Shown here piece by piece: positions 51,789-60,361 of a stretch of 64,000 nucleotides of DNA (positions are counted from its first letter, which is position 1; every line of letters begins with the position of its first letter). A program made the position numbers and the translations under genes. Below the pieces are notes generated by a model, which was not told where the DNA came from, did no database searches, and saw only the letters and a list, made by a program, of their open reading frames with translations. Source of the DNA: Dehalococcoidia bacterium (GTDB lineage Bacteria > Chloroflexota > Dehalococcoidia > Bin125); the NCBI GenBank assembly GCA_022828105.1, contig JAJEJC010000009.1, positions 1 through 64,000 on the forward strand, read 5' to 3'.

Positions 51789-52542
51789 CGGTGGGACTCC
51801 TTTCTGTGGCGTCAGTGAGTGACGAGAGGCTGGGTGGCGGAACTGAACGTCGTCGTGGATAAGTGGAGACCGACGTCGGCATCAGCGACGTTCGGTCAGC
51901 GCAGTTGGTGGTTGGAACTCGGGTGAGGAGGATGGATGGACGCACTTCGCCTGCGGTCTGATGCGGGACACTCAGGGGCTACGAGTGCGGGAAAGAGGGA
52001 GGCGCGCGCGCCGTCAGCAGGCCGTTGGAGCCAGGTGGGCGAACGCGCGCGGATACGAGGCGACCGAGCTGCCCGGTTGGGGAGCTCGATCAGGGGCGAA
52101 ACCTACGGTCAACAGGGCACTCCGCCCTCTTCATGACCGCGATGCCGGTTCCTGCGATATCAGGCCGCGCGTCGGTAGAGCAGAACTCAACGCCTCGGCC
52201 GACCTCGCGCCACAGGAGTGCGCGGTTGTCCCAATCTTGAGCAAGACCGTTGGGAGAGCGGAACTCAATCACCAGGTCAAGCTCGGGTCTGGGACGACAC
52301 CCGCCAGTGTTCTGAGGAGGAACCACTGGCTGAAACCGAAAACCACAGTCATTAGACACGGATGCGAGGCAGTTGACCATGACGCCGGCGTCCGATTTGG
52401 CGGGGTGTCTGCGGACAAGTGTTCCGAAATATGCAGTTCGACTCTCAGGGTCGCAGCCTGACTGAGGAACAGGCCCGACACCGACGAAGCGTTTTAGCCT
52501 GACGTTGCCTCGGTCCGCTGCGGGTCGGTCGAAGGGAGCGTC
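51789..52542. other. Region with no firmly supported gene
   Basis: About 750 bp. One minus-strand frame at 52090-52380 (96 residues) has protein-like sequence (ELDLVIEFRSPNGLAQDWDN, ALLWREVGRGVEFC) faintly like a Uma2-type acidic motif, but no ribosome-binding site and an undefined family. A short direct repeat (GTAGAGCAGAACTCAA / GGAGAGCGGAACTCAA) occurs near 52180 and 52255. Nothing else is convincing. Confidence 0.35.
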
Positions 52543-52872
52543 ATGGCCGGGCAGCTACTGGTCACAGTCGGCTTGGCGCTGGATATCGTCGGCGTCGCAC
52601 CGCTGCTCGCCGGGCCGCGGGTACACCCTCGCGGCAGCTTTCTTGCGCTGGAGAGCAGCGGCGCTGAGGAGCTGTCCGGACTGCGTCGCGTGTGGTCAAG
52701 GCTCGGCGCCTTCGGCCTTCCGATCGTCACCGTCGGTTTCGGGCTCCAGATCATCGGCACCTGGGCGCCCGATCTCGATCCGGGGTGGCTCGCGGGCATC
52801 ATCGCCACTGCGATTCCACTGGTCTTCATCGCCGCTTACGTGATCGTGGGCCAGTTACCCTCGGGCGACTGA
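52543..52872 (+). CDS. Three-helix membrane protein, unknown
   Basis: This 109-residue protein has three hydrophobic helices: LLVTVGLALDIVGVAPLLAG, FGLPIVTVGFGLQIIGTWAP and WLAGIIATAIPLVFIAAYVI. A short hydrophilic loop (ESSGAEELSGLRRVWSR) lies between the first two. The GAAGGGAGCGTC before the ATG provides a ribosome-binding site. It is transcribed on the plus strand, opposite to the DNA-processing cluster. No family assignment is possible; it is probably an inner-membrane accessory or cargo gene. Confidence 0.6.
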   Translation: MAGQLLVTVGLALDIVGVAPLLAGPRVHPRGSFLALESSGAEELSGLRRVWSRLGAFGLPIVTVGFGLQIIGTWAPDLDPGWLAGIIATAIPLVFIAAYVIVGQLPSGD

Positions 52873-52980
52873 CCAAGCAGTCGTTCGGGGAGAGACCAGG
52901 TTGCACTGCCCGGGCCCTGCACCTTCGCTACGTGGGTCTGGAGAAGCAGTCGAAGATGGCAAGGGAGACGCCAAACGCTT

Positions 52981-53814
52981 CTAGCCGCCTAAACCCAGCG
53001 TCAACAGTCGCACGACCGAGCGGCGCAGGCGGGCTCGGCGCAGTTCCCCACGCCGCTGCTTGATGTGCCGGCGTTGCTGGTAGAGCCACCTCGACCGCGG
53101 CCCCTCGGCCACGGGGTAGTGGGCGGGCGGCATCGTCAGCCCGTGTTCCTCGACCAGGGCCAGCTCCAGTTCCAGCATCCGCAGGTGCGCCCGGTACCCG
53201 TCCAGGCTGCCCCAGTGCGCCTTGAATAATCCGCGCTGCTCGCGCCAGTCGGAGACCAGGGGCCAGGCGTCGCCGAAGTTGCGCTCGTCGTCCTCGGCGG
53301 GCTCAGTCGTAACCAGTTCTGGAAACGAGCGGCGAGGGAAGAACCGCTGCGTCTGCGAGGGAGCCGCAGCATCGGCGTCATCACCCTGCTCAGTCAGGGG
53401 CTCGGAAGCAGCCGCGGCGAGGTGACCCGCGAGTTGCCGCTCCACGTCCTGTAGGCGGCTCTCGATCGTCTCCAGACGGCGCCGCAGCTCGTCGGACGGG
53501 TTGGGGGCCTCAGCATCGTCGCCCTGTTCCAGCTCGGCGACCCGTGTCTCAAGCGCCGCCAGCCGCCGTCTGAGGCGGCCGGACATCACGGCGGGGTCGC
53601 GACTGGCCTCCGCTTCGAGCGCCTCGGACAGCTTGCGGCTGAGCTGGCCCGAGCTCACCGCTCGCCTCAGGGTGCGCTCGCTCACATCCAGCCGGCGGGC
53701 AACGGCATCCCGGCCGTCACGCTCGATCAGGTCCTGTAGGAAGCCGATCAGGCGCGCATCCGCCTGCTCGGCCCCTCCCGACACCGGCACCTGAGCGCCA
53801 TTCGTCCCTGACAT
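52981..53814 (-). CDS. Helix-turn-helix coiled-coil regulator candidate
   Basis: This 277-residue protein has an N-terminal DNA-binding-like segment (DAVARRLDVSERTLRRAVSS, about 36-55) with clear helix-turn-helix spacing. A long coiled coil follows (LRRRLAALETRVAELEQGDD, RLETIESRLQDVERQLAGHL). A C-terminal helical domain with very basic ends (QQRRHIKQRRGELRRARLRR) completes it. It is divergently placed beside the conjugation operon, and the gap between them holds four copies of a TTGTCCAAC-type motif. It is thus a prime candidate for the element's transfer regulator or partition/segregation factor. No named family is evident. It ends with TAG. Confidence 0.6.
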   Translation of the reverse strand: MSGTNGAQVPVSGGAEQADARLIGFLQDLIERDGRDAVARRLDVSERTLRRAVSSGQLSRKLSEALEAEASRDPAVMSGRLRRRLAALETRVAELEQGDDAEAPNPSDELRRRLETIESRLQDVERQLAGHLAAAASEPLTEQGDDADAAAPSQTQRFFPRRSFPELVTTEPAEDDERNFGDAWPLVSDWREQRGLFKAHWGSLDGYRAHLRMLELELALVEEHGLTMPPAHYPVAEGPRSRWLYQQRRHIKQRRGELRRARLRRSVVRLLTLGLGG

Positions 53815-53857
53815 ACGCGTCCTTTCGACGTCAAACGTACCCGAATGGCTGTGCTGG

Positions 53858-53987
53858 GTTGGACAACAGCGGCCGGTTTGTCCAACCAGCCGCGGAAATG
53901 GCCCATCCGCCCACGGCGACTCGGCTGAACCGGGTTTGTCCAGCGTTCGCCAGGTAAAACACTGGTTTTGAACCCGTTCTGTCCAAC
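53858..53987. promoter_or_regulatory. Four TTGTCCAAC-type repeats (operator/iteron candidate)
   Basis: Sites: 53858-53867 (reverse, GTTGGACAAC), 53875-53887 (GGTTTGTCCAACC), 53932-53944 (GGGTTTGTCCAGC) and 53975-53987 (CGTTCTGTCCAACC region). Sites 3 and 4 share an upstream TGAACC. They lie between the divergent regulator gene (start 53814) and the conjugation operon (start 54171). They could bind that regulator, or serve as oriT/replication iterons. Confidence 0.6.
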
Positions 53988-54069
53988 CGCCCCACCCCTC
54001 ACATTCCTGTACACGCCCCGCACCTCGAAGCGCCGATCTGTAACGGCGGGCACTGACGCCGGCGCCGGT

Positions 54070-54081
54070 GTCGCGCGCGAC
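54070..54081. repeat. 12-bp perfect palindrome in the divergent control region
   Basis: GTCGCGCGCGAC, followed shortly by CATGACGCGCGCGCC. It lies 90 bp upstream of the conjugation operon and could be an operator or part of the origin of transfer. Confidence 0.4.
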
Positions 54082-54170
54082 ATGACGCGCGCGCCCTGTT
54101 CACGGCTGCTTCGGCCGGACACACTTTCCATTGCCAATACAGAACTCACGTTCCTCTGAAGGGATGAGCC

Positions 54171-54788
54171 GTGACCGACCTTTCAATCGGAACCACCCTG
54201 CACCTGAGGGCGGCCGCAGCGGCCGTGCTGCTGCTGTGCGGCGTCATCTCGGCGTCGGTCGTCTGGCAGACCGCGCTGGCCCAGGTTCCGCCGCCGGTGC
54301 AGCCGCTCGTGATCGTCAACGACGACGAGGAGCAGCCGTTCATTGAGCGCAAGAAGCACGGTGAGTTCCGGGCCCGGCCGATCTTCTCGCAGCGGCTCTC
54401 GCGGCTGACCTACGGGATCCGGGACGCGGATTCGGGCGAGTGGTTGACGGCGATCTACCGGGTCTCGGGCGGCGAGGACGAGCGCGACGAGGGCTGGGAG
54501 TACGACTTCGATTATCCGGCGCTGGACGAGCAGCCGGAGCTCGACCCCGAGCGGACGTACCTCTTGGTGATTGCGGCTCAGGCGGTCGGGCATCCGACGC
54601 CGACGACCTTCTACGTCACGATTCCCGAGCATCAGCCGGGCGGCATCTTCAACGAGATCCTGGGCGCGCTCGATCCCAGCCGCTGGGCGCGGGCCGCGGC
54701 GGTCTGGGTGATCGAAGGCGTGCACGGGGTGCTCTGCGGGGTCCTGGAACAGTTCGCCGGCGTCGGCCTCGAGCAGTGCGAGAGGTAG
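54171..54788 (+). CDS. Exported first protein of the conjugation operon
   Basis: The protein has 205 residues. The signal peptide is RAAAAAVLLLCGVISASVVW followed by QTALAQVP. The mature protein has an acidic beta-type domain (LSRLTYGIRDADSGEWLTAI, YRVSGGEDERDEGWEYDFDY, ERTYLLVIAAQAVG) and an amphipathic end with WVIEGVHGVLCGVLEQFAGV. No family is recognised. Position as first gene, seven bases before the VirB6-like gene, suggests a periplasmic or surface component of the transfer channel. It ends with TAG. Confidence 0.65.
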   Translation: MTDLSIGTTLHLRAAAAAVLLLCGVISASVVWQTALAQVPPPVQPLVIVNDDEEQPFIERKKHGEFRARPIFSQRLSRLTYGIRDADSGEWLTAIYRVSGGEDERDEGWEYDFDYPALDEQPELDPERTYLLVIAAQAVGHPTPTTFYVTIPEHQPGGIFNEILGALDPSRWARAAAVWVIEGVHGVLCGVLEQFAGVGLEQCER

Positions 54789-54794
54789 GCCTGG

Positions 54795-55766
54795 ATGTCC
54801 GACATCATCACCGGTACGCCCGCGGGATTGACCTACGAGCACGTGCTCGTGCAAGAGGCGTGGCTCGCGGTCTGGATTGTCACTTCCGCCGCATTGGCCC
54901 TGATCATCGGTTGGATCGGCGTCTCGCTGATCCTCGAGGAACCGCTCGGCGGACGCGGCTCGGGCTGGCGCGAGCTGATCCCGAGATTGCTGCTGGGCGT
55001 GGTCGCGGCGGCCGCATCGCTCTGGTGGTGCGCCCTGGTCATCGACTTGGCGCACGCCGTCTCGGGCTTCATCGCCGCGACCCTGGATGTCACGCCCGAA
55101 GACCTGCTGCTGGCGCCCGTCAACACGTTGCTCACCGCGGTCAAGTCCGGCTCGGTCGGGATCGCGCTCTTGCTGGCCCTGATCTATCTGATCTACGCCT
55201 TCTTCTGCCTCTACCTCTTGCTGCAGATGGTGCTGCGGCTGGCCTTGATCGACCTGCTCTTGGCGCTGGCGCCGGCAGCGATGGGCCTCTGGATTCTGCC
55301 CCAGACGGCCGGCTGGAGCCGGCAGTGGCTACGCACGTTCACGACCACGGTCGCGCAGCAGGCCGTGCAGCTGATCGCGCTCGCGCTGGGCATCGGTTTC
55401 CTCGCCGAACTGGCCGAGATTCAGCCGTTCGAACCGGCCCGCGACCTCGTCTGGAAGCTGCTGATGGCGGTCGGCTTCGTCTACCTCGCGACCCGCGTAC
55501 CGAGCCTGTTGGGCAACGCCAACCCGTTCGATGCCTGGTTGCAGACGCTCTACTTCGCCTTCTCGCTGCCCATAAACGCCGCTCGCTCGGCGGGCGCCTT
55601 CGCGGCCTACGCCGGCGTCGGTTCCGCCTCGCGATCCGCCGTCAGCGGTCAAGGAGCCGCCGCCGCAACGGTCGGCGCCTCCCACGCCGCGACCACCGTC
55701 AGCGCCCCGAGCAGCAACAGCGAGACCGAGGCCTCGGGCCGCGGCCTGCGCAGCCAGAACGAGTGA
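54795..55766 (+). CDS. TrbL/VirB6-like polytopic conjugation membrane protein
   Basis: This 323-residue protein has seven or so membrane helices, among them WLAVWIVTSAALALIIGWIG, LLLGVVAAAASLWWCALVID, LLALIYLIYAFFCLYLLLQM and LRLALIDLLLALAPAAMGLW. The last of these is followed by WILPQTAGWSRQWLRTFTTT, the TrbL/VirB6 conserved block. The C-terminal ~60 residues are Ser/Ala-rich and disordered. It forms part of the inner-membrane channel of a type IV secretion system. It is co-transcribed with pilin, PrgI and VirB4 genes downstream. Confidence 0.75.
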   Translation: MSDIITGTPAGLTYEHVLVQEAWLAVWIVTSAALALIIGWIGVSLILEEPLGGRGSGWRELIPRLLLGVVAAAASLWWCALVIDLAHAVSGFIAATLDVTPEDLLLAPVNTLLTAVKSGSVGIALLLALIYLIYAFFCLYLLLQMVLRLALIDLLLALAPAAMGLWILPQTAGWSRQWLRTFTTTVAQQAVQLIALALGIGFLAELAEIQPFEPARDLVWKLLMAVGFVYLATRVPSLLGNANPFDAWLQTLYFAFSLPINAARSAGAFAAYAGVGSASRSAVSGQGAAAATVGASHAATTVSAPSSNSETEASGRGLRSQNE

Positions 55767-55855
55767 GGGGAGGGATGCCGATGTGCTGAACCGCAGCTGC
55801 ATCTCGCTTGGGATGCCTCACACCACAACCAGTCACCACAGAAAGGAACACACTC

Positions 55856-56167
55856 ATGGATGACCTGATTCAGACCATCTCCAACCTCGTCGGCATCTTG
55901 CTCGGCGTGGTCGGCGCGATCGGCGTCGGCTACTTCGTCTTCGGCGCCTACCAGTACCTGACCGCCTCGGGCGCGCCCCACCAGATGGAGCGCGGCAAGA
56001 CGGCGATGCTCACGGCGCTCGCCGGGATCGTGCTCGCGATGGTCGCCTTCGGCGTGGTCGAGCTCGTGATCGACGCCGTCGTCAACCCCAGCATCGACGT
56101 GGGCGCGCCGCCCGACCCCTCAGGTGGCAGCAGCGGCGACGGCACGCCTCCCGCGGACGGCGGCTAA
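55856..56167 (+). CDS. VirB2/TrbC-like pilin
   Basis: This 103-residue protein starts at ATG 55856 (MDDLIQTISNLVGILLGVVG) behind AGAAAGGAACACACTC. It has two hydrophobic helices (LLGVVGAIGVGYFVFGAYQY and AMLTALAGIVLAMVAFGVVE), separated by a short charged loop (GAPHQMERGKT), and a Gly/Pro/Asp-rich C-terminal tail. This is the standard plan for conjugative pilin subunits. The upstream in-frame ATG at 55808 is unlikely. Confidence 0.75.
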   Translation: MDDLIQTISNLVGILLGVVGAIGVGYFVFGAYQYLTASGAPHQMERGKTAMLTALAGIVLAMVAFGVVELVIDAVVNPSIDVGAPPDPSGGSSGDGTPPADGG

Positions 56168-56206
56168 GCCGTCGTCCAGATTCCACCTCTGGAAAGGAGG
56201 TAACCC

Positions 56207-57802
56207 GTGCACGAACACGAAGTGCCGACCCACATGCAGGCTGAGGACCGGGTGCTCTTGTGGTTCACGTTTCCGCAGCTGATCGCGCTCGCCGTCGCGG
56301 CGGCGCTGGGCTACGGCGTGTACCACTACGCACCGGTGGGCTCTGAAGCCGTGCGGATCATGCTCGGCCTGGGCGTGGCGCTGACCGGCGTCGGGCTGGT
56401 CGCGGGCAAGGTCGGCGGGCGGCCGCTGCCCGCGGTCCTGGCCGACCTGCTGCGCTTCGGCCTGGGCGCGAGCCGGTTCGCGGGACCCGTCTCGCAGCTC
56501 GCCCGCTCAGAGCCGCCGGTTCCGCCCCGAGCGGCTCAGCAACCCGCGAGCAAGCCCATGCGGCGGCCGCGCACGCGCGGCGAGCGCATGCCGCGGATCC
56601 CGCTGGGTTGGTTCCGCAAGCGCCATCAGCAGCGCGCCCGGCGCCAGGTCGATCAAGCCCGGCAGTCCGTCGCTAAGGCCCTGCGCGGCCAGCGTTTCCA
56701 GCGCTGGTCCGCGGGGCTGGGCGCGGCCGCAGTCGTGGCGGCGCTCGGAATCGTCACCTGCACCCCGCGCGGGATCGTGGCCCAGGAGCCGCACACGCAG
56801 CCGCGGCTGCCTGAGGAGATCGAGTTCGATCCCGAGCCCCTGATCGACGGGCGGCGGCTCTTCATCGAGCGGCTCACGATCACACCCTCGGAGGCCACCG
56901 TCGTGCTCAGAGCGGCGGCCGACCTCGAGGTTGACGTCCGGGCCTTTGGCGGCGTCAATGGACGGAGCCTCGTGGCGAGCCGGTCGGTTCCACTGAACGG
57001 GAGCGAGCGTTCCACCCAGCGGTTGCCGCTGAGCGGCCCCGACCCGTCGTTCACCTTCGCCTGGCTGGATGAGCACCTGCAGGGCGGCGCGCTGACGCTC
57101 TCGGCCGATCAGCTGCCCCATCCGCTGCCGGCGGTCGAGGGCGATCTCTGCGACCTGCAGCTGACCTCGCTTGAGTGGCGTCCCAGCCAGATCCGCGGCG
57201 AGGTGTCGTCAATATGCGTCGCCTCGATCGATGACCAGGTGCGGCTGCAAACCGTGGCCGGCCACGTCAACCAGACCGAGACGGTTGTCTTGAGCGGCGA
57301 CGTGCGAGCGCTCAGTGGCGCGCTGCGGGTCTCAGTGGGAAGCCGTCAGACGAGCGTCCCGCTCGTCGCGGACGGAACGACGCGTTTCCAACTCGCGCTT
57401 GAGTCCGGCGCTGGGATACAAGATGTCGCGCTCAGCGCGAACGTCACGGCCCAGCTGAACATCCCCCTGCCCGACCTGGTCCAACTGACGCACCATCCGG
57501 CGCGAACCGAAACGTTCAGCGAAACGGTCTCGTTCCCGATCCCGGATACGGAAGAGGTCGCATCACAGACTGTGACCTTCACGGTCACCCATCCGGCGCA
57601 CGTGCGCGCGGCGATGGTCGCCCGCTCGCCGTCGACCAAGTCGCGGGAGGAGCGCCTCACGCTCACAACCGTGATCGCGAGCGACGGCCCGTATGCAGCG
57701 CTGGTCGCGCCCGAGCGGCCGCCCACTGCTTCCACTCAGACGCGGGTTCCTGAGGACGAGCTCTCACAGCTGTTCGCGCAGCTCGGATGGGAGCTCAACT
57801 GA
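56207..57802 (+). CDS. PrgI-family (VirB3-like) protein fused to a membrane-anchored ectodomain
   Basis: This 531-residue protein starts at GTG, nine bases after GGAAAGGAGG. Residues 1-95 are PrgI-like: VPTHMQAEDRVLLWFTFPQL, with two helices (IALAVAAALGYGVYHYAPVG and MLGLGVALTGVGLVAGKVG). A basic linker (RPRTRGERMPRIPLGWFRKR) is followed by a third helix near 172-190 (LGAAAVVAALGIVTCTPRGI). A ~330-residue exported beta-rich domain comes next (ERLTITPSEATVVLRAAADL, SFTFAWLDEHLQGGALTLSA). PrgI alone is normally ~100-130 residues, so this is an unusual fusion. It links the inner-membrane VirB3-like component to an outer structure. The next gene starts within its stop codon. Confidence 0.75.
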   Translation: MHEHEVPTHMQAEDRVLLWFTFPQLIALAVAAALGYGVYHYAPVGSEAVRIMLGLGVALTGVGLVAGKVGGRPLPAVLADLLRFGLGASRFAGPVSQLARSEPPVPPRAAQQPASKPMRRPRTRGERMPRIPLGWFRKRHQQRARRQVDQARQSVAKALRGQRFQRWSAGLGAAAVVAALGIVTCTPRGIVAQEPHTQPRLPEEIEFDPEPLIDGRRLFIERLTITPSEATVVLRAAADLEVDVRAFGGVNGRSLVASRSVPLNGSERSTQRLPLSGPDPSFTFAWLDEHLQGGALTLSADQLPHPLPAVEGDLCDLQLTSLEWRPSQIRGEVSSICVASIDDQVRLQTVAGHVNQTETVVLSGDVRALSGALRVSVGSRQTSVPLVADGTTRFQLALESGAGIQDVALSANVTAQLNIPLPDLVQLTHHPARTETFSETVSFPIPDTEEVASQTVTFTVTHPAHVRAAMVARSPSTKSREERLTLTTVIASDGPYAALVAPERPPTASTQTRVPEDELSQLFAQLGWELN

Positions 57803-58113
57803 TGCGCCGACTTCTATCGCTGATTCCACTGACGGTGGTCGCATTCGTCACGGTCGCCGCCGCACCTGAAGAGCAGGCGATGCTCGACGCCTTCGATACG
57901 GCGCTCACGGCGGTCGCCGTGGCCGCCTCCGGCCTGGCCCTGTTCGGGCTGGTCTGGGCCGGCTTCCTGCTGATGGCCGACGGCGCATCAGAGCGCGGCG
58001 GCCGGGCCAGGGGCGCGGTCTTCATGAGCGTGGCCGGGCTCGCCCTCGCGCTCTCGGCCAAGGGCCTGGCCGCCCTGCTCGCCTCGGGCGCCATCCCGAT
58101 TCCGATCCCCTGA
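57802..58113 (+). CDS. Second pilin-like small membrane protein
   Basis: It starts at ATG 57802, overlapping the previous TGA (TGATG). The 103-residue product has a signal-like N-terminus (RRLLSLIPLTVVAFVTVAAA), a cleavage-like site at PEEQ and two further helices: VAVAASGLALFGLVWAGFLL and GAVFMSVAGLALALSAKGLA. The hydrophobic pattern and size match VirB2/TrbC pilins, so the operon may encode two pilin-type subunits. It was a likely duplication, although identity between the two is low by eye. Confidence 0.65.
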   Translation: MRRLLSLIPLTVVAFVTVAAAPEEQAMLDAFDTALTAVAVAASGLALFGLVWAGFLLMADGASERGGRARGAVFMSVAGLALALSAKGLAALLASGAIPIPIP

Positions 58114-58129
58114 CCGAACGGAGCTCACC

Positions 58130-60361
58130 ATGCGAAACCGACTCAATGTCTCAGTGCGGAAGGCCAAGAGTGAAGCGGGACCTCCCACGCCGAAGCCGCC
58201 GCCCGAGTTGCCGCTCTGCTTCATGCTCTCGCACCTTGAGCCGGAGGGTCCGGTGCGGCTGGACGGGCTCAAGCTGTCGATCATCGAGCTCGCCGGCCTG
58301 GAACTGGACGAGGCCAAGCTGGGCGCGTTCGCGGGCGCGCTCAACGCCTGCGACTTCCCCTTGCAGCTGCTCGTCCGCCAGCATCCGCCCGATCTCAATC
58401 GCTTGCGACGCGATCTCACCGAAGCCCAACCCAAACACCTGCCCGAGCGCACCCGAGATGCGGCCGACTCAGCGCGCCGCCTGCTTGCCGAGCTGGAGTC
58501 GCGGCCGGGCATCCTCGATCGGCGCTTCTACGCGATCTCCGAACGCGAACACGCCGCCGAGCTGCGCGGTGTACTCGGCCGGTCCGGCCTGACGCTGCAA
58601 CCCCTCAGGGACGAGCCGCTCAGGCGGCTCGTGATCGCGGCGGCGCTGGGCGGCACCCCGACCGAGCGCGACCCCGACGAAGCGGCCGAAGTCACGATCA
58701 AACGCGCCGAGTTCGAGCTCGACCAGGACCTGCAGCGCTCGCTGCACCTGGTCAAGTGGCCGCGCTCGCTGGTGCCCGGCTTCCTGCAGCAGCTGATGTC
58801 GACGGGAGCGCCGATGGATCTGTCCCTGCACTTGGGACCGATTCCCGCAGCGCAGGCCGCTCGCCAGCTGGAGTGGCAGAAGGTGCGCTTCGAGTCGGCG
58901 CGCTCGCTCTCTTTGAGACGCGGCAAGACGCTCTCGCCGGAAGCGGAGATCGCGCTTGAAGACGTGTCACGCTTGCGCAACGACATCCAGCGCGGCCGCG
59001 AGCGGCTCTTCCATGCGTCGCTCGCGATCACCTTGCACGCCCAGGACCCCGAAGCGCTGGACGAGCTGACCCAGCGCGCGTCGGCCCACTTCGCGGCCAG
59101 CTTGGGCCAGCTCGGTCCGCTGCCCTTCCGCCAGCGCGAGGGCAAGCTCTCGACCATGCCGCTGGCGCTCAACGCGGTCGCCGCCTGGCGCACCCTCGAT
59201 ACATCATCGGTGGCCCGCTGCTTCCCCTTCTCGCCGCCCGACCTGGACACCCGCTCGGGCGCGCTGGTGGGCATCGACCTCCGGGCCCGCGCGCCGATCG
59301 TCTACGACCCCTGGGACGGCACGCACCTCAACGCCAACACCGCGGTCCTGGCCCGTTCCGGCTCGGGCAAGTCGTTCGCGACCAAGCTGGGCGTGCTGCG
59401 CGGCGTCTCCCGCGGCGTCGTGGCCTACGTGATCGACCCCGAAGGCGAGTACGCCGACCTGGCCCGCGCCTCGGGCGGCCGCGTGTTCTCGCCCGGCGTG
59501 CCCGGTCAGGGCATGAACCCGTTCGTGATCGACCGCGCCGACCCCGAGGAGCTGCTGCAGCGGATCGGTTCGCTGAGGCGGCTGATCGAGGTGATGGTCG
59601 GCGAGCGGCTCTCAGCGGAGCGGCGCGCCGCGCTCGATCACGCGCTGGCCAGCTACTACGCAAGCCCAAGAGAGCCTTCCGGCTTCCGCGACTTCTACCG
59701 CTTCCTCGAATCGGACGACCCGGAGGCGCTGGCCAAGCTCTTGCGGCCGTTTGAGTCGGGCAGCCTCAAGCATCTGCTCTCGGATGACGGCGACGACCTA
59801 CTCAAGCATGAGGCGCTGATCACCGTCTTCGACCTGCATCTCTTGGAACCCGAACTCAGACCCGCCGCGGCGATGGTCTGCACCGAGACGGTCTGGGCCG
59901 CCGCCGCCCGCGACCCAAGGCCGCGGCTCCTCGTGGTCGACGAGGTCTGGTCGATCATGCAGCATCCCGAGGGCGCTGCGTTCATGGTCTCGATGGCCAA
60001 GCGCGCGCGCAAGCACCGGCTGGGGCTGCAGTTCATCACCCAGGATGTCCAGGACCTCCTGTCCGAGGACACCTCGCGCACGATCACCGGCCACTCCGGC
60101 CGGGCGCTGCTGCAAAACGCCGCGTTCAAGCTGCTGCTGCAGCAAGACGCCGCCGCGATCGCCACGGTCGGCGACGCCTTCGACCTGCCCGGGGATCTCC
60201 AGCGCTGGCTGCTCTCCTGCCCGCGCGGCGACGGCCTGCTGCTCGCCCAGGGCCAGCGCTTCCCGATCCGCATCGAAGCCACGCCAGAGGAAACGGATCT
60301 GATCGACTGGCGTCCCGGCCAGCAGACACAACCCGACCAACAGAAGGGAACCCCCTCATGA
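58130..60361 (+). CDS. virB4: VirB4/TraC-type conjugation ATPase
   Basis: This 743-residue protein has a ~400-residue N-terminal domain, then the motor. Walker A is ARSGSGKSFATKLGVLRG (about 407-424), with YVIDPEGEYADLARASGGRV following, the VirB4 hallmark. Walker B is LLVVDEVWSIMQHPEG (about 601-616), followed by GLQFITQDVQDLL (motif with Q). It energises pilus assembly and substrate transfer at the cytoplasmic face. The start is ATG 58130, with GGAGCTCACC before it. It overlaps the coupling-protein gene by four bases. Confidence 0.92.
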   Translation: MRNRLNVSVRKAKSEAGPPTPKPPPELPLCFMLSHLEPEGPVRLDGLKLSIIELAGLELDEAKLGAFAGALNACDFPLQLLVRQHPPDLNRLRRDLTEAQPKHLPERTRDAADSARRLLAELESRPGILDRRFYAISEREHAAELRGVLGRSGLTLQPLRDEPLRRLVIAAALGGTPTERDPDEAAEVTIKRAEFELDQDLQRSLHLVKWPRSLVPGFLQQLMSTGAPMDLSLHLGPIPAAQAARQLEWQKVRFESARSLSLRRGKTLSPEAEIALEDVSRLRNDIQRGRERLFHASLAITLHAQDPEALDELTQRASAHFAASLGQLGPLPFRQREGKLSTMPLALNAVAAWRTLDTSSVARCFPFSPPDLDTRSGALVGIDLRARAPIVYDPWDGTHLNANTAVLARSGSGKSFATKLGVLRGVSRGVVAYVIDPEGEYADLARASGGRVFSPGVPGQGMNPFVIDRADPEELLQRIGSLRRLIEVMVGERLSAERRAALDHALASYYASPREPSGFRDFYRFLESDDPEALAKLLRPFESGSLKHLLSDDGDDLLKHEALITVFDLHLLEPELRPAAAMVCTETVWAAAARDPRPRLLVVDEVWSIMQHPEGAAFMVSMAKRARKHRLGLQFITQDVQDLLSEDTSRTITGHSGRALLQNAAFKLLLQQDAAAIATVGDAFDLPGDLQRWLLSCPRGDGLLLAQGQRFPIRIEATPEETDLIDWRPGQQTQPDQQKGTPS

